Source: Pseudohongiella acticola (lineage in GTDB: Bacteria; Pseudomonadota; Gammaproteobacteria; Pseudomonadales; Pseudohongiellaceae). Taken from it: DNA of 64,000 nt. The notes under the pieces are model-generated. The model ran no database searches, had not been told where the DNA came from, and saw only the letters and a list, made by a program, of their open reading frames with translations. Positions 18,220 through 26,600 of the stretch are shown here, piece after piece (position 1 is the first letter of the stretch; each line of letters starts with the position of its first letter). Location of the stretch: positions 806,001 to 870,000 of the forward strand of contig NZ_MASR01000001.1 of assembly GCF_001758195.1 (NCBI RefSeq), in the 5' to 3' direction. Made by a program: the position numbers and the translations under genes.

Positions 18220-19439
18220 CGGATACTGAGAGTGGCATTGGTCTGCTGTGCCTTGAAAAAAGCTGACAGAGCGGGATTCTCGGGTTCCTGCTCAAAAACG
18301 TTGGCTGTCAGCATCATGTCGAAATTGGCACTGATCTGCCAGCCAAGTTCCGCATCCAGCTCAAAGCGATCGAGCACTACCGGCGTGTTGTGAATCTCAG
18401 TTCTGTTGTAGCTGGGCCCCATTCTCAGATACAGATTTGGGGACAGCGACCAGGACCCACCAACAAAGACATCCTCAGCAAAAATACCTCCGGCATTCGG
18501 AATATTGGTTTCGTGGAAACCCCTTTGCAGCGCCACCAGCAGCGTCAAATTGTCACTGAACGCATAATTCAACGTACCGCTGCCCACCCATGCATTTTCG
18601 ATATCGGGAATGGTCGCGCTGTCGAAGCGTTGAGTAAAACGAAAGACATCAACGTCGCCGGACAATCTGCCGACCTGGTATTCAGCACCAAAGCCGTACC
18701 GATTCTCATCAGAATCGCGCTCAGACAAAGCAGGTGACGTGCTTGACTCGTAGTTGACTGACTGTGTGCCACCAAACACGAAGGCCCTGCCCCAACCGAA
18801 ATAACGGCCACCGAGCAAAATATAGTCCCGCTCCGACCGGTTCAATGCATCTCGTTGCAACCCCGCATCTATCTTCGACTCGACATTGTCATTACGGGCC
18901 ATGACATTGGCAAAGTAACGCGAGTTATCTACCTCAAAGATCGCCTCTATGCGCTGATTCTGCTCCACACCGCTGGTATAACCATTAAGCTGCTCAGATT
19001 GCGATTTACCGAGAATATCCTCTTCGTTAATCAACAACAGGCGCAGATTGGTCAGTTCAGACGTGACAAAGCGGCCGAAAACAGTGGCAGTCGTGGCATC
19101 CAGGTCCATGTCCTGGAAAGCATCATCCTGAAAGTCCTGACTGTAATGCTCCAGCGTGCCGATAAGGAGGTGACGTTCAGAACTGGAGGTCAGGGTACTG
19201 GACAGTGCCAGCTGCGTTGCGTCAGAACCGAGATGACTTGCATCACGGTAGACATTGTTTGTTGTCAGAACGCCTGCCATCACATCAGCATCCAGATGCA
19301 GAGGCCCCAACATTTTGCCTTGCGGTCCGGTCGACTGCTCTGGAACCGGCAGATCTCGAAACAGAATGTTCTGGGCGGAAACATTGTGGGCAACGAAGAG
19401 CAGCAATAATGCGCAAGGAGCATGACGGAGCGTTTTCAT
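18207..19439 (-). CDS. Outer-membrane beta-barrel protein (BBP2-like porin)
   Basis: The start is the ATG at 19439, which gives a signal peptide (MKTLRHAPCALLLLFVAHNV, cleavage near SAQ); the frame extends upstream but that part is not secretory. The 410 residues show alternating polar/hydrophobic strands with Tyr/Phe girdles, for example YILLGGRYFGWGRAFVFGG and TLLVALQRGFHETN. The last strand ends NATLSIRYSL. Length and strand pattern fit BBP2-type outer-membrane barrels, often linked to polysaccharide export, but no such genes are nearby. The stop overlaps the end of the PanP-like gene. Confidence 0.8.
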   Translation of the reverse strand: MKTLRHAPCALLLLFVAHNVSAQNILFRDLPVPEQSTGPQGKMLGPLHLDADVMAGVLTTNNVYRDASHLGSDATQLALSSTLTSSSERHLLIGTLEHYSQDFQDDAFQDMDLDATTATVFGRFVTSELTNLRLLLINEEDILGKSQSEQLNGYTSGVEQNQRIEAIFEVDNSRYFANVMARNDNVESKIDAGLQRDALNRSERDYILLGGRYFGWGRAFVFGGTQSVNYESSTSPALSERDSDENRYGFGAEYQVGRLSGDVDVFRFTQRFDSATIPDIENAWVGSGTLNYAFSDNLTLLVALQRGFHETNIPNAGGIFAEDVFVGGSWSLSPNLYLRMGPSYNRTEIHNTPVVLDRFELDAELGWQISANFDMMLTANVFEQEPENPALSAFFKAQQTNATLSIRYSL

Positions 19440-19509
19440 CAGGTGTGCATTCTCTTGGAAAGTTATTGCGAACAACAGTGACACGGGATTTTTGTATGGG
19501 TCTTCTGAG

Positions 19510-19692
19510 TCAGGCGCTCGCATTGGTCTTGGCAGGAGACGTCACCAGCAACACTAACGACACAATCAGAGGAGATACGAGCAGAGAAAACGTGAATACG
19601 CCGGCAAACCCGACCGAACGATTTCGCCCAAAGAACCCGACTACAGCGCAAATCGGGACATAAATCATTAGTAGAAGAGGGTCAAACAACAT
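19510..19692 (-). CDS. Small membrane protein, 60 residues
   Basis: The ATG at 19692-19690 is preceded by GGAGT with a 7-base spacer, a good ribosome-binding site. The product has two hydrophobic helices (LLLMIYVPICAVVGFF and GVFTFSLLVSPLIVSLVLLV) joined by a basic GRNRSVGFAG turn. Similar short hairpin proteins with a GRNRxxGF turn occur widely in bacteria as uncharacterised membrane proteins. It lies 70 bases upstream of the beta-barrel gene on the same strand and may be co-transcribed with it. Function unknown. Confidence 0.65.
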   Translation of the reverse strand: MLFDPLLLMIYVPICAVVGFFGRNRSVGFAGVFTFSLLVSPLIVSLVLLVTSPAKTNASA

Positions 19693-19716
19693 TAGCTAGA
19701 CTCCATGCAAACTCAG

Positions 19717-19781
19717 CAAGCTGTCTAAACAAGCTTTCTCAACAAGCTTTCTTAAAAAGCTCTCTTAACAAGCTCTCTTAA
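19717..19781. repeat. 13-bp tandem repeat, five copies
   Basis: Five consecutive 13-bp units of the form caagctNtctNaa occupy 19717-19729, 19730-19742, 19743-19755, 19756-19768 and 19769-19781, with one to three differences between copies. The array lies in the non-coding gap just upstream of the small membrane protein gene. It may be a protein-binding array or a slippage-prone minisatellite. Confidence 0.9.
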
Positions 19782-19805
19782 CAAACAAGGTCTACGACCA
19801 ATGTT

Positions 19806-19836
19806 AAACTGCATCGCGCAGAGCACAATGCAGTTT
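19806..19836. terminator. Perfect 9-bp stem-loop after the DUF697 gene
   Basis: AAACTGCAT (19806-19814) and ATGCAGTTT (19828-19836) are exact inverted repeats around a 13-base loop. The hairpin lies 38 bases past the stop of the DUF697 gene (minus strand). No T-run follows, so it is not a textbook Rho-independent terminator; an mRNA 3'-end stabiliser or a protein site is possible. Confidence 0.45.
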
Positions 19837-19873
19837 CCACAGCTTAGTCACCAGCCTCTATTCACCTGTCGAA

Positions 19874-20398
19874 TCAGGCCTTGGCGGCTTTGGACGAAAA
19901 GGCACTCTTGAGGTCATCTTTTACTTTTTCAGTATCAAAGTTCGCCAGAGTGCCGCCACCCTCGAAGTGATTGACGAATACTTTACCAACTGCGTAAGTC
20001 GCCGCTGCACCAACCGCACCCATACTCAAGCCGCCGGCAATGGATCCCAGGCCAGGAACAATTTTAAGTGTTGAGAAAGCAACAGGGCCTGCCAGGCCGG
20101 CAGTTGTTAATGTGCCCATCAACGTGCCTACCAGAGTCTTAATGGCTTCCTGCTTTACAGTTTTGTCGTAGAGGCTGGTCAATTCACTGACCATCTTCAC
20201 CTGAACTGCAGCAAGGCCCGCCAGATCAAGATAGGGAACAGGGATGAAGCCGGCAGCACCACTCCATTTGCATTTGTTGGCAATAATCGCCGACGCTCTG
20301 TCAAGGCGTTCCGATTTCTCCATGGCCAGTGCGTCCAGCTCGGCATCAGTCTGGGTTTCGCTTTTGGATTCGCTTTGGGTTTCAGTCTTGGTAGTCAA
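19874..20398 (-). CDS. DUF697-family membrane-associated protein
   Basis: The protein has 174 residues. The start codon is TTG at 20398-20396, chosen because a full AAGGAG site sits six bases upstream and no ATG or GTG is better placed. A polar N-terminus rich in Thr/Glu/Ser/Lys (TTKTETQSESKSETQTD) is followed by the DUF697 core: ASAIIANKCKWSGAAGFIPVPYLDLAGLAAVQVKMVSEL-type sequence. A Gly/Ala-rich hydrophobic region (LVGTLMGTLTTAGLAGPVAF and GLGSIAGGLSMGAVGAAATY) probably inserts in the membrane. DUF697 domains are often found with GTPases; none is adjacent here. Function unknown. Confidence 0.8.
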   Translation of the reverse strand: MTTKTETQSESKSETQTDAELDALAMEKSERLDRASAIIANKCKWSGAAGFIPVPYLDLAGLAAVQVKMVSELTSLYDKTVKQEAIKTLVGTLMGTLTTAGLAGPVAFSTLKIVPGLGSIAGGLSMGAVGAAATYAVGKVFVNHFEGGGTLANFDTEKVKDDLKSAFSSKAAKA

Positions 20399-20404
20399 GT
20401 TACA

Positions 20405-20410
20405 CTCCTT
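20405..20410 (-). promoter_or_regulatory. Strong ribosome-binding site fixing a TTG start
   Basis: AAGGAG on the minus strand lies six bases before the TTG at 20398, supporting that codon as the start of the DUF697 gene. Confidence 0.8.
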
Positions 20411-20547
20411 GCAAATGGTTGCTGATTATCTGTAAATGGTGAGCCGCAGCGGACTGCATCATGATTGCTTTTTGACATATGGCGCAAGCCAGAATGATCG
20501 TCTAGCTTATTCTTTTTTGCACCGAGTGTTGCGCAAGTATCGCCAAT

Positions 20548-21471
20548 TCAGACAAGGGATACAAGCTCTTTCTCTGCCCATACTGCCGGGCTTCCTGACT
20601 GATCCAGGTCGCGAATGAATTGTGCGATCAGATCGGTGCTTTTGACCGGATTATCCAGCATGACTGCATGCCCGGCCCTGGGCACAATTGAGAGTACGCC
20701 CCGCCCCTTTAGCTCATCTATCATTCTCCGGGCCAGCGACGACTCAAGAATGGACGAGGCCTGCCCCCGCACAATATGAACAGGCAAATCGAGCGACCGC
20801 AGCGCTGTCCAGATCTGGTCGCTCAGCTCACCTTTCTCCCTGTGCCGCTGCCTGAATTCCGGATTTTTATGCCAGATACCGGGTGTAAATGCCGGATCGG
20901 TCTTGCCCGTCAGCCTGCCCCGCGTCACCCGCAGGCTAAACCGGGCCATATTGGCCAGTACACTGCTATCGGCCATGACATATACCCGGGCCATACAGTC
21001 GAGATAAGCCTGACTATCGGCATAATATGCGGGCATTTGCATGACATCATTGACCAGGCGTTCGCCCGCGTCCGGATTAACCTCCGGACCAGCATCGACG
21101 ATTGTCAGTGAGGCAACCTCAATCCGGGTCGACTCGAGCGCCAGCATAGATACTCTGGCGCCCAGAGAATGCCCGATCACATGTATTCGGGCGCCGTCAA
21201 AAACCTGCAGCAGATCCTCTAAATCATCGGCTAGCTGCCAGTGCGAATACCGATGCTCTGGATCCCAGTCGGAGTCGCCGTGTCCTCGTTGATCCAGCGC
21301 AATTACATGATGATGCCGACGCAGTACATCGGCCATCGTGTCCCAGACGTGGGCATCATTGGTAAACCCGTGTAGCAGAATGCAATAACTGTCGCAGTCT
21401 GATGTGACACAAGGGTGACTGATATAGTGCAGCCTGAAACCATCCCTGGTGCGAAAGAACCGACTTTCCAT
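20548..21471 (-). CDS. Alpha/beta-fold hydrolase at the end of the PKS-NRPS operon
   Basis: The protein has 307 residues and no signal peptide. The alpha/beta-hydrolase elements are present: the HG oxyanion segment YCILLHGFTNDAHVW, VIALDQRGHGDSDWDP, the nucleophile elbow HVIGHSLGARVSM with Ser at about residue 100, and the C-terminal His in PRAGHAVMLDNP. It starts three bases after the stop of the beta-lactamase-fold gene and closes the operon. It could release, cyclise or edit the peptide, or hydrolyse a shunt product. It lacks the N-terminal pattern of classical type II thioesterases, so a proofreading role is not favoured. The substrate is unknown. Confidence 0.85.
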   Translation of the reverse strand: MESRFFRTRDGFRLHYISHPCVTSDCDSYCILLHGFTNDAHVWDTMADVLRRHHHVIALDQRGHGDSDWDPEHRYSHWQLADDLEDLLQVFDGARIHVIGHSLGARVSMLALESTRIEVASLTIVDAGPEVNPDAGERLVNDVMQMPAYYADSQAYLDCMARVYVMADSSVLANMARFSLRVTRGRLTGKTDPAFTPGIWHKNPEFRQRHREKGELSDQIWTALRSLDLPVHIVRGQASSILESSLARRMIDELKGRGVLSIVPRAGHAVMLDNPVKSTDLIAQFIRDLDQSGSPAVWAEKELVSLV

Positions 21472-21474
21472 CTG

Positions 21475-23583
21475 TTACTGATCGCCGTAAAGAATATCGA
21501 GAATGCCTTCCAGCATCACTTCATTGACGTCAGAAATATGAGGACTGCCATCGGCATTAGTCTCCGTCAGCAACGTTCGATTCAACAGAACCGCCATCGC
21601 CGTACCCGTGCCGATAACATCGTTGGGATTGCGATAATGGTACTGCCACGACGCATCATAACCAACTATCTGTCCACGATGACCGAAGACTTTGAGCCCA
21701 ACATCCTGAACAACCCCCTGCAACATGTTTATTTCCTCGCCAAAGGCGCTGTTTACCTCGAAAGGCTCACGCATGAGCGCCTGTGTTGTTGAGCTCAATA
21801 GTTGCCCTTCCATCACGGCATTGGCCCATTTAACCAGATCGGGCGCAGTCGAAATGATCGCGCCGGATCCCATTGTGTATGCCGGGTCGGTATTCGATCG
21901 CTCTATATCCGTGTGCGGAAAACCAAACAAGTCGGCGACGAACGGACCCTGGTTATCTGCCCAGTTCACATAACCTCGCGCGTAGGTTCCTTCAAGTAAC
22001 AGGTCGCCCGGGTCAGGCACAATGGTGTCTGTCAATCCCAGAGGCTCAACAAAGCGGGTGCGAATTTCATGTTGCCAGGAATTCTGCGTCACCATTTCGG
22101 CTATCTCCTGAAGCAGGACATAGTGGGTGTTTGAGTAGTTCCATTGCTGGCCCGGCTCATTGACCAGATAAGGCCTGTCAGACGTGGCGTTGTTGCGTGC
22201 GAATGCTGAGTTAATGGACGCGCCAATATCAACCAGTTCACCCGGCTGGTAGACAAAACCCGGCATTCCGATGTAGCGAACAAACCAAAGGTCAGTCATT
22301 TTTGGCGCCACATCCATGGTGACACCAAACGCCCGTTCAAAGTCTGGAAATTCATTGGTAAAGCTAAAAATGCCAGCCGTATGGTTTAGCAGCATTTTAA
22401 TGGTAATGATATCTGCGTCAGGGAATTTGCCCGGAAAGAACTCGGCCAGTTTCTGATCCAGTGACAGCTTGCCTTCATCGACCAACTGCATGATCAGCAT
22501 GCCGGTGAACGACTTGGTAGAGCTGCCTATTCGAAACTGGTGTTGCGGCGTCATGGCTTCTTTTGTCTGCGTGTCTGCTACACCCGCTGCCGTGTGCCAT
22601 ATCTGACCATCAGGCAGTTCTATCGAAAGCGACACGCCCGGAATGGACTTTTGCTGCAACCGGGCCGCCATATAACTCTGAATTTCCAGTTTCTGAAAAT
22701 TGATCTCCGCTGAAGCCGCACTATAGGAAGAGGCGTCTGCGTTTACACCTTTTGCCGTCACCGTCAAGGTACTGTACTGGCTGTCAAAGCTGCCTGAAGC
22801 CAGGTTGATACTGGCCAGCGCTGCCGATGCAGACTGTTTCATAGCAGAGCTGATCTGAATGCCATTGACGCTATTGCTGTCTGCATCCAGTGTACCCAGC
22901 ACCCGCAAGGATCGGGCATATGCCGGGTCTTTTTCCCCTTGCGAAAACAGCGACGCGTAGGCTGTTTCATTCTGCTGACTGGCTGCAACGGGGTTTCCGA
23001 GTGCCATTGCACCGATGCTAAAAGACGTCTGACTTCCTTCAACCGGGTAGTAACGGCCTTGAGAGTCGGTCACGCCGGTTTTACTGCCGGAGACATAATC
23101 CAGCCCGGCAATCGGAACTGAGAGCTTGCCCGGTGTCACTGGCCAGAGGTTCTTTAGCCTGAAAACCGGCGCCGCCCCGGTGATGGAAAACTCGGCGCTC
23201 AGCTCAACAGCGTAGTAACGATCATTCATTTTGAAGACCGGAATATTCAAGGTATCGTCGGCGAAACGCGCGGCATGATCATGAAACGTGTCCGGGTCGG
23301 TTGCTGCCCCTAACAGGCGAGAGTCAGTGACCTGCAATAACTCGGATCCGGCTGTTGAAACCAGTGTCAGCTCGATGCTGTACAGATTTCCTCCAAAAGC
23401 CATTTCCGGCAGCTGGATACTGCCGTTGGAAAACTCCGGAACTTCCCGACCATCGACGGTGTCAGCGCTGGCAATCTGAGCTATCAGTGCAGTCCAGAAT
23501 GCGACCAGAACAAAGAATAAAGAACCACGGTTTTCTGGCCTCAGACGATGACAGAGGCCTGCCAAGAGCATTCGGATTTTCAT
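21475..23583 (-). CDS. Secreted beta-lactamase-fold serine hydrolase (S12 family) with N-terminal extra domain
   Basis: The protein has 702 residues; its ATG at 23583 is preceded by AGGAG with a good spacer. Residues ~20-40 form a signal or membrane-anchor helix (LFFVLVAFWTALIAQIASAD). Residues ~45-300 are a beta-rich region I do not recognise. The catalytic domain (about 300-690) has the class C/S12 triad: SxxK in RIGSSTKSF (Ser ~353), YxN in WNYSNTHYV (~481) and a third motif GHRG (~634). It lies 35 bases after NRPS2, which lacks a thioesterase. Two roles are possible: periplasmic maturation after export, as for ClbP in colibactin, or product release, as for the SurE-type PBP-like thioesterases. 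The export signal favours the first. Unlike ClbP it has no C-terminal membrane helices. Confidence 0.85.
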   Translation of the reverse strand: MKIRMLLAGLCHRLRPENRGSLFFVLVAFWTALIAQIASADTVDGREVPEFSNGSIQLPEMAFGGNLYSIELTLVSTAGSELLQVTDSRLLGAATDPDTFHDHAARFADDTLNIPVFKMNDRYYAVELSAEFSITGAAPVFRLKNLWPVTPGKLSVPIAGLDYVSGSKTGVTDSQGRYYPVEGSQTSFSIGAMALGNPVAASQQNETAYASLFSQGEKDPAYARSLRVLGTLDADSNSVNGIQISSAMKQSASAALASINLASGSFDSQYSTLTVTAKGVNADASSYSAASAEINFQKLEIQSYMAARLQQKSIPGVSLSIELPDGQIWHTAAGVADTQTKEAMTPQHQFRIGSSTKSFTGMLIMQLVDEGKLSLDQKLAEFFPGKFPDADIITIKMLLNHTAGIFSFTNEFPDFERAFGVTMDVAPKMTDLWFVRYIGMPGFVYQPGELVDIGASINSAFARNNATSDRPYLVNEPGQQWNYSNTHYVLLQEIAEMVTQNSWQHEIRTRFVEPLGLTDTIVPDPGDLLLEGTYARGYVNWADNQGPFVADLFGFPHTDIERSNTDPAYTMGSGAIISTAPDLVKWANAVMEGQLLSSTTQALMREPFEVNSAFGEEINMLQGVVQDVGLKVFGHRGQIVGYDASWQYHYRNPNDVIGTGTAMAVLLNRTLLTETNADGSPHISDVNEVMLEGILDILYGDQ

Positions 23584-23618
23584 GATATCTCCTAACTGAG
23601 TTATTGTTAGTTATTAAA

Positions 23619-26600
23619 TCAAAAGCCAGCTAAATGACGCTGCACCCTGTCCCAGCAAGCCTGCATGGGTTCGGAGGCAAACACCTCCGGTGACCATGCT
23701 ACCTGTATTTCAAGTACATTATCTACAATATAACATTCTATGTGCAGAGGCACATCGACCGGTGATGCCGGTGACATTGCTTTTTCAAAGACGCGGTCAG
23801 TCAATCTGAACGGGGCGTCCGCATCGGGGCTGTTAGCAAACTCCCCCAGGTAGTTGAAACTCACCAGCGCCGGCAGCGCGCGACACGGCGAAGCGTCTGC
23901 CGCGACACAGGCAAACACGTCAGGCTGAGCGGAGACGTTCACGTGCAGCACACGATTAGCCTGCTTCAACGCAGCCGGTCCGACGAACAAGCCGGTGTCG
24001 ACATTGACCAGCCTCGCTCGAGTCAGCCAGGCTACCTGACGCCCCAGGTCCAGCTGCCCGTCTCGACCATGACCTTCCACAAGCAAGGGTACTTCAACGA
24101 TCGGCAATAATTCTCGCAGCTCGCCCAGCGTGACTGCCAACAACAAATCCTGCAGTCTGAATTCAATACCTGACTCTGTCGATCTGGTGCGCAGAGAGTC
24201 CCTCAGCCGTGCCAGCTCAGCAGCTGGAATCTGTAGATGCTGCGTTTCCAGCGAGCGGTGAACACCACAGTTCAGGGCCAGTGAGGTCATTGTGGCCGCC
24301 GCCTTGAGATATTCAGGGTGCGTCGCATCAGTCAACCCGGCCGATGTCTCAGACACCTGTTCCGCTGCTCGTTGCGCTGCAAGATCACGCAGCAAATGCG
24401 GCGGCGCAGGCGGCGAGATGGCCAAAGAATGATTGCCCTTGCCCTCAGTCAGGGTCTGCGCCAGCGAATTGAGATCTGTCAGCAGTATCCGCAACGAGAC
24501 CCAGTCAGCGATGAGATGATGCAATGCCAGCACCAGATATTCGCTTTCACCCCCGGGCCCACGAACCAGCACAAAACGGCACAGAGGCGCCATGTCGAGC
24601 GCAAACGGCCGGCAAGCCAGCGTTTCAATTGCCTCTCGCTCTGCTGGTGTTTCCATTAATGCTGTACGCTGAAAATGCAACAATACATCATCCATGTTCA
24701 ACGTTTCGTGAATGGTCTGTCGCCAGCCATCGTTATCCTGGGAAAAGCTCACGCGAAGCGAATCATGGTTGCGCATCAGCGTCGACACCGCTGTTTCCAG
24801 CCAGTCGTCATTCAGATCGGCTGGCGTGTCCAACGCAACAACGATATGAAAGTGTTCGGCGGCATCGCGATTTCTGGAGTGCAAAAACCAGCGTTGCACC
24901 GGCAACAGACCAACATCACCGACAAGGGCCCGCTGATGCTGCGCATCGACCTGCCAGGGTGTCAGACAATCTGCCATCTCTGCCAGCACCGGGTGAGCAA
25001 AAAATGCCTGAAGCTCACAGCTATATCCAGACTCTCGCAAGGCATTGATCACTTCGAGCGCCTTGATTGAATCCCCGCCCAGAGCAAAAAACTCATCGTA
25101 CTTGCCAACACGATCGAGTTTTAGTCCCCGTTTCCACGCTTGTGCCAGAGTCTGTTCGGCAATCGTATCCGGCCCAATGTACCGGGAGGCGTCACTTGTA
25201 CTTCGAGCCGAAGCCAGTGCGATCAATTTTGTGCGGTCCACTTTACCCGCTGACGACAGCGGAAAACCATCCAGCAGAAGAACTTCACCTGGCACCATAT
25301 ATCGCGGTAACTGACGCCCCAGTACAGCCAGAATCTCTGATCTCAACTCCGCATCGCTGGTCACCGACTCCGAAACTGATCGGCACACCAGAATTAGCCC
25401 CAGTTGTGGATGTACAAGTGCTATGGCGTCACCAACACCCTCTATCCCGCGCGCTGCATATTCAATTTCGGCGGGCTCGATGCGATATCCGCGCACCTTG
25501 ATTTGCGCATCCACTCGTCCGAGGAATTCAAGCAGACCATCTTCACGCCAGCGCACCAGGTCTCCCGATCGGTACCAACGCTGCTGCCTGGGATCACCGG
25601 GAAGCGTGCAGAATTTCTGTTTACTGAGTTCCGGCGCCCTGAAATACCCCTCACCCAGCGTTGAGCCGCCAATGTACAACTCGCCGACACAACCGACAGG
25701 GACTCGGGCGCCAGCGTTATCACGCACGGTGAGCAAGCTTCCTGGCAAGGGTTTTCCGATCGGTACACCGAAGGGCCAGTCATCGCTTATATTGACTTCA
25801 TAAACGGAGGCACAGACCGCCGTTTCGGTGGGCCCATAGGCATTCAGTACCCGCATTGACGTCGCGTAATGTCGCAGATCTGCGCCAATGGCAGCTTCAC
25901 CCGCCGTTATCAGAACACGTAGCCCATGCAGTGGCTGTTGGTTGAGGGCTCGTAGAAATACCGGTGGCAACGTCATCACACTGACCGCATTGTCCCTGAG
26001 CCAGGCCATGAAGGCGTCCATGTCTGCGCGCGTCGAATCAGGCGTGATAACCAACGAGGCGCCTGTGCCCAGTGCCAGAAAAATCTCAGACAACGATGCA
26101 TCAAAAGACAGCGCCGCGAATTGCCCGCAAACATCGGCGGACGTTATCCCGAATGCCGGTATCTGCTGCGTTATCATGGCCGCGAAAGCAGCATGGGACA
26201 CCTCAACACCTTTGGGTTTTCCCGTGGAACCGGAAGTAAAAATCATATAGGCGATATCGCCTGCGACTGGCCTGAACTCAGCCGCATCTGCCAGGTCGTT
26301 GGCTGTTTCGCTGCCGATGATCATGTCGTTATACGTCAGGTGCCCGATTCCATCCTGAGCGGTTTCACTCAGTAGTTCACAAGCCAATGCGTTACCGTCA
26401 TCGTCGGTACTCAGCAAAAGGTCAACTGCAGCTTCCTGGACAATCAGACGTAGTCTATCCACCGGGTTGCCCAGATCCAGCGGTATATAGACCGCGCCCG
26501 CCGCCATTGTCCCGAGCATGGCAGCGATGCTGTGTACGCTGCGCTTTCCGATCACACCAACATGGGCCTGTTTTCTGTTCGGCGGCAAAACAGCCAGATA

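Noticed and set aside
20472-20477. Perfect TTGACA on the + strand
   Set aside because: No acceptable -10 hexamer lies 16-18 bases downstream and no + strand gene follows.
20548-21471. Alpha/beta hydrolase as a type II thioesterase for carrier proofreading
   Set aside because: It lacks the early motif and overall pattern of TEII enzymes and looks like a general alpha/beta hydrolase, so a specific TEII call is not made.
23619-24000. Possible thioesterase or reductase at the end of NRPS2
   Set aside because: The last residues complete the E domain; there is no GxSxG serine or Rossmann motif before the stop.
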